From positions 12,571,634-12,608,156 of the forward strand of contig JBOZIK010000001.1 of the NCBI GenBank assembly GCA_051453625.1: a stretch of 36,523 nucleotides of DNA, given 5' to 3'. The DNA comes from Welwitschia mirabilis. Taxonomy: Eukaryota; Gnetophyta; Gnetopsida; Welwitschiales. Position numbers and translations under genes: made by a program. Positions 21,383-31,300 of this stretch are shown piece after piece; position 1 is the stretch's first letter, and every line of letters starts with the position of its first letter. The notes below the pieces were generated by a model. That model saw only the letters and a list, made by a program, of their open reading frames with translations, ran no database searches and was not told where the DNA came from.

Positions 21383-22492
21383 CACCAGGAAAAAACACCA
21401 AGCTTCAAACCAACAAGGGAAGCATTGAGCTATGGAATTATGTAACTTTAAGGAATATTTCCTTCGAGTGATCTTCCTAGATGAATCTACACCCTTCATC
21501 CTACATAACTTCAAAGAAGACATCCTCTGAGTGGTCTCCTCAAATAATCTGCATACCTTGCTTGAAATCATGGGACATACCCAATACTTCAAATGGGATA
21601 CATCCAACACTTCCAATGGGACACACCCAAAAATGGGACTAACCTAAATACAAATGGGACTAACCAAACAATGTTTATATAAAATAATATTACAAGAAGT
21701 ATCCCATACCACTTATTATAGCATCATTTTACATAAAATTGCATATCACATAAATTGGTTGGGATAAGTCCTCAACCTAACTTTCACTTAATCAACCCAG
21801 GAGTTGGTNNNNNNNNNNNNNNNNNNNNNNNNNNNNNNNNNNNNNNNNNNNNNNNNNNNNNNNNNNNNNNNNNNNNNNNNNNNNNNNNNNNNNNNNNNNN
21901 NNNNNNNNNNNNNNNNNNNNNNNNNNNNNNNNNNNNNNNNNNNNNNNNNNNNNNNNNNNNNNNNNNNNNNNNNNNNNNNNNNNNNNNNNNNNNNNNNNNN
22001 NNNNNNNNNNNNNNNNNNNNNNNNNNNNNNNNNNNNNNNNNNNNNNNNNNNNNNNNNNNNNNNNNNNNNNNNNNNNNNAAAAAAAAAAAAAGGAAAAAAA
22101 AACATCAAGCTACAAACAAACAAGGGAAGCACTAAGCTATCAAATTATGTATCTTCAAGGAAGATTTCCTTCAGGTGATCTTCCCAGATAAATCTACACC
22201 CTTCATCCTATGCAACTTTAAAGAAGACATCCTCCGAGCGGTCTTCTCAAGTAATCTACATACCTTGCTTAAAATCATGGAACACACCCAAACTTCAAAT
22301 GGAATACACCCAAAAAAGGGACTAGCACAAGTAATTTTTATATAAAACAATATTACAAGAAGTGTTTCATACCACTTCTTATAGTATCATTTTATATAAA
22401 ATTGCATATCACCTAAATTAGTTGGAACAAGGCCCCAGCCTAGATTTCACTTAATCAACCATACACTTCGCTTCAGTTAGTGGGAGTTGGTA
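21383..22492 (-). repeat. Interior direct duplication, ~0.45 kb, period ~0.7 kb
   Basis: The block about 21383-21808 recurs at about 22091-22492: caagggaagca at 21414 and 22121, ctacacccttcatcct at 21488 and 22194, gaagacatcctc, ataccttgctt, and the ending ttcacttaatcaacc then gagttggt. In copy 1 the minus-strand frame 21377-21616 is open for 79 codons (KVCRLFEETTQRMSSLKL within it). Copy 2 has the same frame with stops at Arg and Gln positions. The 270-N gap lies between the copies. The product is unrecognised; the frame could be chance in a duplicated sequence. Confidence 0.75.
21809..22078. other. Assembly gap (270 N)
   Basis: A gap within the minus-strand element, followed by a poly-A stretch at 22079-22091. 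Frames running across it are artefacts of N translation. Confidence 0.95.
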
Positions 22493-24190
22493 AATTTTAT
22501 CTTATAAAATATAATATTTATGCCCCTCTCAAAGAATAATTCCTTTTATAATAATATTTCTACAAAACCATATTAATAACTTGATCTCCCTTGACCAATA
22601 TCATTTTTTTAAAATACTCCCATTTAACATCATAAAAGGGTAATTTTCATATGATGTTACCCTTAAAGGCTTATCCTAATCTCACATCATTACACAATGC
22701 TACACGTTAGCCTCTCTTAGTGCATCATACTCCAACGTGTAGGTGAACAAAAGTAGCAATGTCATCAATGCAGTCCTGTCCTTCTCAGTTGATGGATTGC
22801 ACCATGGTTGATTCTTCATCCCACCAAGATCATCTGATAGGACCTCTTTTCAAATTTCTGATATCCCTATCCCTATGTTTGATGTCTTTGTTCAAGTCTT
22901 TGTTTGAAACTGCTAGACACATACTTGAAGCACTGCCGGTGGAGCTCATAGCATTAAAGATATCATTAAAATCCTAAAAAAAAAATGCTTCTTGCTTTTT
23001 GTCAAATAAATGCTAGATGTCAATCAAGAAGATGACAAAAGAAATGCAGGATTACTCCATAATATTGTATTGAATTCTGATTTATAAATAGGCAAATTGG
23101 ACTGAAACATCGTAACATAACCCTCATCAAGTTCAACAGCAACTAGCCTATTGGGATTGCAGGTAATTAAGACATGATTTTACTTGTCTAAAGTCCTGAG
23201 AAGAATGTAACCTTTGATTTCTTTTAAGCTAATCATCTAGTTTTGGACTTATAGAAGATTGATCCAGCATTTTGAACTAACTCTGCACTCAAAGTTCATA
23301 TTATCTTCCATGAGAACAACAAGGACAATTTTTCCTTTTCTCATCATATTGTATGTCTTGAATTGTTCCATGATATCGAATGCATATGTAATGATGCACA
23401 ATCCGTTAAGACCTCTACAGGTGCCATTACAGATGGTCATTATTCTAAGATCCATAGATACAACTTCATTCTCTTCATTTTCTTTCTATAGAGTGTTTTA
23501 TAGAATGTTGTTTACCAACTTGACTTCGAAGAATTGGAGTCTAAAAATCTCTAGTTCTGGTTAATTCAACTTCTATTCAAACTTTAAAAAGATTACTATT
23601 TCATAGCTAGAAAATGAGGGTCTTACAAGAATGAAGGCTGGAAAGCCAATCTCGAACGCAAAGGGTTTGGAGAGAAGTGTCAGTACTCAAAACGTGCAAA
23701 GAATGGCCATGGAAACTTCGATATGATGGAAACAAACTCCAAATACATGAATTCTAGCATAGACTTGATTCTCTTCAGGTGGATTTAGATGCATCCAAAA
23801 GCTAGTATAAACTTGTCCACAGACTATATCAAAAAAAAACATGATGCACACATTCGCCAAAGTCTGTAGTGAAGGCACAAGATATGATGCCCTAGTATTA
23901 GGCCATGTATGATAAATATCCGCTATGAAATCTTAAATACAAGTAGGTTTTGATCAAGAGGGCCTATGGAACTTCAAATGTTAGCCCCTCAGTTATGCCA
24001 CTAGTTTAGAACCTAGCATAAATAATGCAAATAGCAGAAACCCATGATCACTTTATAAAGCCTCCCATGCTTGCAATAAATCTCTCTGTTTCTATGTATT
24101 TCTCATCTATAAAAAAAATAGAATTGGAAAATGTAGCTTCTTTAGCCCCATTCAAAAGTGTTGTAATCATCTAAAAAATTGCCAGGTTTT
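22493..24190 (-). other. Interior of the minus-strand element, no recognised coding region
   Basis: About 1.7 kb with a more balanced base composition than the flanks. The longest minus-strand frames are 23249-23455 (68 codons, ends ECRVSSKCWINLL) and 23687-23878 (63 codons, MPSLQTLANVCIMFF). A plus-strand frame 23259-23564 (101 codons) overlaps and looks like a shadow. None shows gag zinc-knuckle, protease DTG, integrase DDE or RT YVDD motifs. It may be a captured host fragment or an untranslated filler; neither can be shown here. Confidence 0.45.
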
Positions 24191-24202
24191 GCTCTAATAC
24201 CA
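24191..24202 (-). other. Primer-binding site of the minus-strand element
   Basis: gctctaatacca on the given strand reads tggtattagagc on the minus strand, one C-to-T change from the iMet site tggtatcagagc. It lies two bases from the 5' LTR. Confidence 0.85.
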
Positions 24203-24204
24203 TT

Positions 24205-24442
24205 TGTGGATTTTAGACCCTTATGCATAGTGGAGGCCCAAAACCGGGAGAAAGTATGAGGGAGCAAGAATGATCTTCAACAAAATCAGATCAAATATTT
24301 TATTAACATTGAATTAATTTACACAACAAAATTTTCCATATTTGACCTTAGTTAACTTCTAACTTATGGATCCACATCCCAATAAATGTGAGTCTAAAAT
24401 AACCCTAACTTTAGAATAACATGCACAAAATAAAACCCAACA
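24205..24442 (-). repeat. 5' LTR of the minus-strand element
   Basis: It begins tgtggattttagaccc and ends aaaacccaaca on the given strand, so TGTTGGG...CCACA in element orientation. It pairs with 21056-21295. Confidence 0.85.
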
Positions 24443-24590
24443 ACATTCTACATCCCCGTGGAAGAATGATATCAAGTGTTTCACTTAGTTTGAATTCAGA
24501 TTACTATTATATTTTGATTAGTAAGCATACTAATCCACAGTAGAATGAAGTGGCAAGGATTTGAAGCAAAGCCTTAGCATATTGTACTAA
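24443..24590 (+). mobile_element. LTR-related piece, right half
   Basis: acattctacatccccgtgg (24443 on) continues the left half ending at 21055 and matches 1028-1110 (acctcctatatccctgagg then gaagaatgat, cttagttt). With the inserted element removed, both halves form one LTR 3' part. The end against copia-1 sequence is between about 24530 and 24590. Confidence 0.65.
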
Positions 24591-25280
24591 AAGACTAGTA
24601 CTAAATTAGCATAACTCATTAATAAGCTTATTTCTTCTCTGATTTTAGGATAAAGTTGTTACCATTCTTGGATACCTCATTAATAGATAATTTAATTCAA
24701 GTATGAATGAGAAAATTATAAAAATTCTATGGAAAAATTAAATTATCTTATTAGAGATTAAGAATATTTGGTTGTTAATCTTATACTAATGTATAATAAT
24801 ATCATAAGTCAAAGTTGGATGATAGGCATACAAATGTGAGTCTATTAGTAATAACAAGAACTATTATGAGCATAGATTTTGGGATCCTTCTTGAAAATGC
24901 GTAGTTAGATCTATAGATTTGACATTCAAAGAAAATTCTCTATCTTATCCTAAGTAGATTAAGAATTAAGATTGAAAAACACTTAATTATATCTTCTCTA
25001 AAAAAGAGTCTACTAAAGTCTTTAGTTATGATAATGATGATGAAAATGACTAATAATAAAATGTTTCTAATAATGAGGACATTCCTTATAATGAATAAGA
25101 AGATAACATAAATGTAGAACAAGAAGTAAAAAAAGATAAAGATGAAGAAGAAAGGGCTTCATATGATACTCCTTCACATTTGAATGAGAATGTCAACTTG
25201 GTGATAAAGCAACAACATAGATATGATTTTTTTAAAATTTTCTTTACTAACTAATGAAAGAGAACTAGAAAACATTTTAA
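24591..25280 (+). pseudogene. Copia-1 integrase C-terminal part and linker
   Basis: Reading in shifting frames gives FSDFRIKLLPF (about 24636), matching the 'LS--FWAEAV' box, then RLRIFGC near 24757, matching LRIFGCPAY. KSKLDD near 24810 and EHRFWDPS*KCVVRSIDLTF (about 24868-24930) match the 'YRLWDP--KK-V-SRDV-FDE' box that closes copia integrase. An acidic linker follows (DNDDEND, QEVKKDKDEEE near 25120-25150), normal between integrase and RT. It continues the integrase interrupted at about 20290. Confidence 0.75.
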
Positions 25281-26120
25281 AAGTAAGGTTGTATAGTGAT
25301 TAGAAGCAGTGAAAGGTTAAAATGAATGATGAGGAAAATTTTTCCATGGATAATTATGTATGAGAACTATTATAGCTGTTAAGAGATAAGAAAGAACTAC
25401 ACAATAGATGGCTCTTCTAGCTCAAGGAAGATTCACATTGCCTTATTAAGCACAAAGAAAGACTTATGATAAAGGACTTTAAAATAAACTAAGCATTATA
25501 TTTTATCAAGATCTTTTCTTCAATTATTAATCAATATTATATTATGAGTGCTTTAACTTTAAATACCCATTTAAATATGAAACTAAAGTATCTAGACATT
25601 ACAACTACCTTCTTGCGTAGGGATTTAAAAAGGGAATCTATATGATTCAACTAAAGTTTTCATTAATCCAAGCATCTTGATCTAACATTAATCTAAGGAA
25701 AAGTCAATTTGATGTTAAGTAAGTTCCTAAATAGTGGTATAATAAGTTTAATTCACTTATGAAATTTTAATAATGTAAAAAACTCAAAGTAAACCACTAT
25801 GTTTACATTTCCAGACAAGTGAGAGGTAAGTATATTATATTGTTATTATATCTTAATGATCTTATTATAGTAAGAAATCATAAGGAAAAAATTAAATACT
25901 TGGAGCATGAAATAAGTAATTATTTTTAAATGAATAACTTGGGGCTATTTAAGGAAATTCTTGAAATCAAGATTATCAGGAATAAAATAAATAAAATATT
26001 ATGGCTCAATCAAGGAGATTACATTTCCAATGTTTGAGAATATTTTAGTATGACAAGTGCTCATATTACTAGTACTTCATTCGTAGCTTACTATAAATTA
26101 AGTAAGAAGGATTATCCTTA
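25281..26120 (+). pseudogene. Copia-1 reverse transcriptase
   Basis: The RNA-directed DNA polymerase block. LKEDSHCLIKHKERLMIKDF (about 25419-25480) is the 'LKEG-----YKARLVAKGF' box, and FIKIFSSII near 25505 matches the F-E-FSPVV box. LKYLDITTTFLRRDLKRE near 25585-25640 matches LEQLDVKTAFLHGDLEEE with the first catalytic Asp kept in position. The YVDD box reads YLND (25849-25860), so one of the two catalytic Asp is Asn. LGLFKEILEIKI-like sequence near 25940 and an ITFPMFENI block follow. Stops and at least three frameshifts are present. Inactive. Confidence 0.8.
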
Positions 26121-26329
26121 CTCTTTAAAGAATAAGAAGTAGATAGAATATGTCTCATACATATTAATAATTAAATCATTAATGTATGCCATAGTGTACA
26201 CATATATAGATGTTCTTCATGTAGTGAAAATGATTAACAAGTTGATAAGTGATCCTAGTAGGACTCGTTTACTAATAATTAAGTGGATCCTATGGTAGTT
26301 CCAAAGTATTCATTATCATCAATTATAGT

Positions 26330-26760
26330 CTAGAGGAGAAAGCCTTTAAGTGACAAGATATGTTAAATCATATTAATATTAGATGTTGACAATAGACATT
26401 TCACTATAGGGTGTGTTTTCACTCATGGTGGAGGTGTTGTTAGTTGGTTATCATAGCTTCAATTATAAAATCAAAAGAGATTACTTTAGTGCAAGTCTCA
26501 AAATAAATTTTGTGATTGATATGATTCTTTATTTACTAGGAAAGGAAAAAAAATAGTATAATCTATTTTATGGTAGTTACAGACTTGACGAGAAACTCTA
26601 CTTGTCATGCTAGAAATAAGCATACTAACTTAAGATTTCACTATGTTCATGAATTAATTAAAAATGGCTATGTGCATTTCAAAAGATTTCTACATAATAA
26701 AATTCTACTGATACTTTGAAAAAGGTTGTACATGTGTAAAGCACCAATTTTGCACTTCCT
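26330..26760 (+). pseudogene. Copia-1 RNase H domain
   Basis: The domain would degrade the RNA template. TRYVKS near 26355 corresponds to TRYVDSD with Asp replaced. GCVFTHGGGVVSWLS at about 26410-26454 matches GYVFTLAGGAVSW. RNSTCHARNKHTNLRFHYVH (about 26592-26651) matches the 'NP-FHARTKHID--YHFVRE' box, followed by ELIKNGYVHFKRFLHNKI, the normal end of copia pol. The domain lies just upstream of the polypurine tract and 3' LTR. Confidence 0.8.
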
Positions 26761-26857
26761 TACTTAGACTTATAGTGATATGAATCTTGTTTATGACTAG
26801 TATAACTCTTTATATAGTTTTTTTTATTATACATTACTTAAAGGCAAGAGGTTTTTC

Positions 26858-26867
26858 TTCAAGTGGG
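26858..26867 (+). other. Copia-1 polypurine tract
   Basis: aagtgggaaa lies just before the 3' LTR and matches the CAAGTGGGAGATTG end typical of plant copia elements. Confidence 0.65.
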
Positions 26868-27154
26868 AAATTTCTAGTAATCATAAAGATAAATATTATA
26901 GGATTTTGTATTAAACCCTATGTTATAAAAGGGAGTTCAGAATTTTCTATGAGCTGGTTGAAGCTATTTTCTCTTATGGATTGTGTCTTAAAGGAATGAC
27001 TTATGTTCCTTTGATTATTAGTTTTATAGTAGGACTAATGGATCTTCATACTATTTTGAGAAAGTTTACTAAAAATAAAACAAATCTTTTTATATTATTT
27101 ATTCTCTTTTATTTACTATTTTACTTATTACATTCTTCACTTTTTTTCCAATAG
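26868..27154 (+). repeat. 3' LTR of copia-1
   Basis: It pairs with 18020-18306. It contains aggattttgtattaaaccc near 26900 and a 70-codon frame (26787-26999) that only reflects decay-free LTR sequence and is not a gene. It ends ttttttccaatag. Gypsy D RT sequence begins directly after. Confidence 0.75.
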
Positions 27155-27157
27155 TCA

Positions 27158-28260
27158 ACTCATGTAGTAATTAATGTTACAATTTTTCCATCCTAGGAGG
27201 AAGCCTTGATCTGTTTACTTGAAAAAAATAAAAAGACTATAAGATAGATAACTTCTAATTTGAAAGGTATTGATTCTCATAGAGGTATGCATAGAATTTA
27301 AATTTACTTAGAAGAAAATTATAAGACTAGTATAAACCTCTATGTGGTTCTAAGATGAAAGAACTAGTGATGAATAAATTCCTTAAGCTCTTAGATTCTA
27401 GTATCATTTATCTAATCTCTAATAGTCAAAATATTAGTCCTACTCAAAATGTTCCTAAAACTTCTAGAATCATATGATTAAAAATAAAAATAATATATTT
27501 ATTACCATAACATTATAGGTAGGATGGAGAATGTGCATTAACTATAAGAGACTCAATTCTATGATTTATAAGGATTACTTTCCCTTACCCTTTCATGATA
27601 AAATTTTAGAAAAGTGAGCTAGTCATGAGTACTACTACTTTCTTAATGGGTATTCAAGTTACAAATACATAGAAGTTGCTCTTGAGGATGAAGACAATAC
27701 AACTTTTACATGTATTTTTTATACCTTTTCTTACAATAATGTTTCCTTTGGTTTATGTAATGTCCTAAATACTTCTAAATATTATATGATGAGTTCTTTT
27801 TTTTTTTTTTTAAATGACTGGAACATATATAAGAGTTATTGCAGATGATTTTTTGCATTTGGTAAAATGTAGAAAGCTTAATCTAATTATCTCTTTCATT
27901 CTTACATGTTTTAAAAAGGAAAATCTTGTTCTTAATTAAGAGAAATGTCTTTTTATGATTATCAAGGATATTATTTTAGATCATGTTATATCTAGAAATA
28001 GGATAGAAATAAACCATTTTAAATTTAACTTGCCCTTCTAAAATTTAACTTAGTACTCATATTTCCATTTTTATATGTATTAAAGATGTGAGATCATTTT
28101 TCATAAATGTTAATTATTATCATAGATTTATTTAAGACATTTCAAGAATTTCCAAGCTATTATTAAATCCTTAAGTTAAAGATGCAACTTTGGAATGGAC
28201 TTCTAGATGTTAATTTATGTTTGAAACTCTAAAATGTTGTTTATATCTACTCCTCATTTA
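27158..28260 (+). pseudogene. Gypsy D reverse transcriptase, main part
   Basis: Continues the RT interrupted by copia-1. EEALICLLEKNKKTIR then SNLKGIDSHRGMHRI (about 27193-27300) match the 'EQE--LL--L--HK-AIGWTI-DIKGI-P--CMH-I' entry of Athila-type RT. FLKLLDSSIIYLISNSQNI near 27380-27440 matches LKLLDAGIIYPISDS. The catalytic box reads VIADDF with both Asp kept (27844-27849) where the family has VF(M/V)DDF. ENLVLN*EKCLFMI (about 27922-27962) matches NLVLNWEKCHFMV with Trp as a stop. DVRSFFINVNYYHRFI near 28087-28135 matches the GIRSFLGHAGFYRRFI box. Many stops. Confidence 0.85.
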
Positions 28261-28640
28261 CAACCTCATAATTAGTTTCTTTCTTTTGAATTTCTTTGTG
28301 GTGCTAGTGATTATGCCATAAGAGTCATCTTAAAATAAGGAAAACATGAAAAACCTTATACTACTTATTATGTAAGTAAAGTTTTACAATGTGCTTAAGT
28401 GAATTATACAACCACTAAAAAATGTTATTAACTATAAGTTTTTCTTGGGAAAAGTTTTATATTTTATCTTATAGGGGAAAAAACCATTGTTTTTACTAAT
28501 CATTTTTTGTTAAGTCTCTTATGACTAAGAAATATTTCAAAGCTAAACCTATTAAATGGATTTATCTATTTCAAGAATTTGAACTAGAGATCAAGGACAA
28601 AAAAGATGTAAAAAATGTCATCATTAACCATTAATTCTGT
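28261..28640 (+). pseudogene. Gypsy D RNase H, all catalytic positions changed
   Basis: SFEFLCGASDYAIRVIL (about 28280-28332) is the family's 'FE-MCDASDYAVGAVL' box with the first catalytic Asp changed to Gly. YYVSKVLQCA*VNYTTTKK near 28360-28420 matches YYASRTLDEAQ-NYTTTEKE with the Glu changed. A FTNH block near 28496 replaces YTDH. KAKPIKWIYLFQEFELEIKD near 28541-28600 matches the KPRLIRW-LLLQEFDLEI-D end. The three catalytic acids are therefore gone while the scaffold remains readable. Confidence 0.85.
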
Positions 28641-30000
28641 ATTATGCCTTATTTTCCTTCTTCTTAGTTTCTTTATGTATTAATGATAATTTCCTTAATA
28701 AGCATCTTGTATATTTTTTAGAGAAACCTTTATGCATCAATTACTTGCTCATTAATATACTCGTGATGAAAAGTATCTCTTTCATGAGGTTAATAAATAT
28801 TTCTAAGATTATCCCTATCTTTTTAAATATCGTCCTAACAAAATTACTTGTACATGCATTCCACGTTCTAAAGTTATAAATATTTCAAAAAAATTATACA
28901 TGATGGTATTTGTGAAGGGCATTTATCTATAAAAGAAGACTATTTATAAAATTTTATAATCTGTAGTTTATCAACCTCTTCTTTTCAAAGATGATTATCA
29001 ATATTATAGGTCTTATAATAAATGTCAGTGTTTTAGCATCCCTGAAAAAAGAAATATGATTTTCTTTATCTTATTCTACTCATTGATTCTTTTAACTCAA
29101 GAGGTATAGATTTTGTTGGATTATTTTCTCCATTCTTTAAGTTATCTTTGTATCTTAATTTATGTGGATTATGTCATTACGTAGTGTAAAGATATTTCAA
29201 CTAGAATAGATGATGTTGAACATGTTTATCATACTTGTTCAAAATCATATTTTATTCCACTTTAGGCATTTTAAATATCTTATTAGTAGTGAGGGTTTCC
29301 ATTTTTATAACCAAATCATGAATAATCTTATGAAGTAATGTGATATTATACATTAAGTTACTATGTGTTTTCATCCATAAGTCAATGGTTAAGAAAAAGT
29401 TACCAAACATGAAATGAAGAAAATTTTGTAGAAAATAGTTAATGCTAATACAAAATACTAGGTACTTCACCCTAATGATGCTATTTAGGCCTACAAAAGT
29501 ATGTATAAAACCTTATTAGAATTCCCATTTATAGCTTCCTTTTCTTTGTTTTTTTTTAGTTGGGTGGAGAAGACGAAGGGCTAGGGGAAGGTTGTGAGGG
29601 ATGCAGAAGATTTTTGAGCCATGAAATAGCTTAACAATAAACTTGATGAATCTATAGAATTTAAGAAGATTGACTTTAATGAGATTCAAGAAATTATAAA
29701 TAACACCTATAAGTACTATCATGTTTAAAGGAAAGGATGAAGAAAAAAACATGATTCCAATATTCTTAAAGAATTATTTAGTCTTAATGATGAGGCTTTG
29801 TATATTATTGGTGCTTACATTTATTTACTAGTAAGTTGATATCTGAAAAGACCAAACCTTTGAAATTTTAAGAGATCTTTTCATATGAAGATGTTATAGT
29901 ATTGATTCCACTTATCAAAAAGACAATTAAATTTAATGGACAAAGAATAAAGCCATACAATTTACCCATCATCTTTAAAGCCGTTCTCTTGGAACGCCTT
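28641..30000 (+). pseudogene. Gypsy D integrase
   Basis: Zinc domain: HDGICEGH keeps both His (28899-28901 and 28920-28922); of the Cys pair the first is Tyr (29014-29016) and the second is kept (29023-29025). Core: first Asp kept in RGIDFVGLFS (29109-29111), second Asp is Ser in ISSEGFHFYN (29288-29290), and Glu is Lys (29396-29398) after a NG* block. IYVDYVIT*CKDISTRIDD near 29160-29213 has Trp as a stop. Later YKSMYKTLLEFPF, KLDESIEFKKIDFNEIQEI near 29637-29690, and the C-terminal box IKFNGQRIKPY near 29929-29963 (family FKVNGQRLKPY) complete it. A 30-bp T-rich patch near 29545 coincides with a frame break. Inactive. Confidence 0.88.
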
Positions 30001-30488
30001 TAACCTCCATAATCTATTCACATTTTTATCTTTATCAGAGTATGGTAATTTAGGATAATAAGAGTTTAAACCCATGGAAGTGAATAAAATACTTGAAAAC
30101 TATTAAGTGATATTAGTAATATAACTTTATGATCTGTAAGGGTGTGTTTTTCTTCTCTCTTAATGATGTTAATATAGATAGATCTAATTCCTTTCATATT
30201 ACTACTATTATATATTTGAGTGATCTCATGTATTATTTTTAGCTATATTTATAATTTTTATCTTTGATTGAATAATCTTGTGTTTAATCGAGTGTTGTTC
30301 AATACCATGTCATTTGGGAAAATATTGATTTTGAGGATCTATAACCCTATGATTAGGTACTAGATATATCTATCGAGTCATAATTCTAGGAAAATGTGTT
30401 TATTATGGTTAGGTCATATCTACTAATGGCCCATAATACTTGAAAATTCTTAAATTATTTAATATTATTTTTAGTTTGTGTAAAATCT
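30001..30488. other. Non-coding, after gypsy D pol
   Basis: AT-rich; no frame, repeat partner or LTR boundary recognised. It may be the post-pol spacer of element D or the lost 5' part of copia-2. Confidence 0.5.
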
Positions 30489-31300
30489 AAAAAGATTAAA
30501 AGTAATAGAGGTAGAAAGCATGTATCGAAAGAGTTTTGAGAATAATTGAAAAGAATTAGGAATTAAAAATGAAGTTACTACAGCATATACAATTTAAAAA
30601 AATAAAGTAAGGGAAATTAAAAAATCAAGATAACATGCAAATGACGCATTTCATGTTGTATAGAACCAATGCTTATAAGAAACTGTGAATGGAAGTTGCC
30701 ATAATAGTAGTAATATAAAATCATCTTCTAATTAGAAGTCTGAACAATACAGTATTATTTAACATTTACTCTAATAGATAAAATTACATTAAATGTTATA
30801 TAAACTTTGAATGTAAGTGCTACATGAATATCTCTTAATAACAAAGAAGTAAGTTACATAATAAAGCTAGAATTGGACTACTACTCAAATGAAATTAAGA
30901 AATCAAAGCCTATAAAGAATGTATAGAATAAAAAAAGGATTATAACCTTAAAGGACATGACTTTTGATGAAGGTAGTCTAACCTTGAAGAACAATATACT
31001 AGAGGTCTTAGAATTATCATGAGTCTTGGAGGATAATGTAAATAGGCTAAAACATAGTCAAGATTTTTTGGTGTGAGTAAAAGAACCTAAATAAATAAAA
31101 TAATAAATAAGTCATTTAGGTCAGAGCTAAACTATAACTAAATTCAGAATGAAGAAAGCTCATCATAGATAGAACTGGAAGAGTAAGTGAAAACGTTCAT
31201 ATTTCTATCTAGCATTGATGGCTACATTACATAATAAATTGATTATTTTTAAGAAAAAGGAATCTATTTAGATAAGAAGATAGAACTCAAAGAATAAGAC
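30489..31300 (+). pseudogene. Copia-2 integrase remnant
   Basis: SNRGRKHVSKEF (about 30501-30536) matches the 'SD-GGEF-S-EF' second-Asp box with Asp changed to Asn. After a frameshift, ELGIKNEVTTAYTI*KNKVR near 30557-30620 matches 'E-GI-----APYTPQQNGVAER' with Gln as a stop. From about 30700 to 31300 the reading is very weak; spacing suits the integrase C-terminus and linker but no motif is secure. No LTR or gag is seen upstream. Confidence 0.6.

Larger units (their letters stand above)
21056..24442 (-). mobile_element. Non-autonomous-looking LTR retrotransposon (minus orientation)
   Basis: The structure is complete. Two direct LTRs (21056-21295 and 24205-24442) share about 84% identity by hand count. 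The right copy keeps TG...CA ends on this strand. Flanking 5-mers are acctt (21051-21055) and acatt (24443-24447), a target duplication with one mismatch. A minus-strand iMet-type PBS adjoins the right LTR and a minus-strand polypurine tract adjoins the left, so the 5' LTR is on the right. The ~2.9-kb interior has no recognisable gag, protease, integrase or RT on either strand. The iMet PBS and TGTTGGG start fit copia-like elements. It could be a LARD/TRIM-like derivative or an element with an unrecognised coding region partly hidden by the 270-N gap. Confidence 0.85.

Noticed and set aside
21755-22178. Three long frames across the 270-N gap
   Set aside because: Artefacts of translating N and a poly-A/poly-T flank.
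23259-23564. 101-codon plus-strand frame
   Set aside because: Antisense to the element it lies in, with no recognised motif and an overlapping minus-strand frame; probably chance in less AT-rich DNA.
26787-26999. 70-codon frame at the copia-1 3' end
   Set aside because: Covers the polypurine tract and 3' LTR, whose identity is set by pairing with 18020-18306.
29252-29752. Two minus-strand frames of 72 and 78 codons
   Set aside because: Antisense shadows of the gypsy D integrase.
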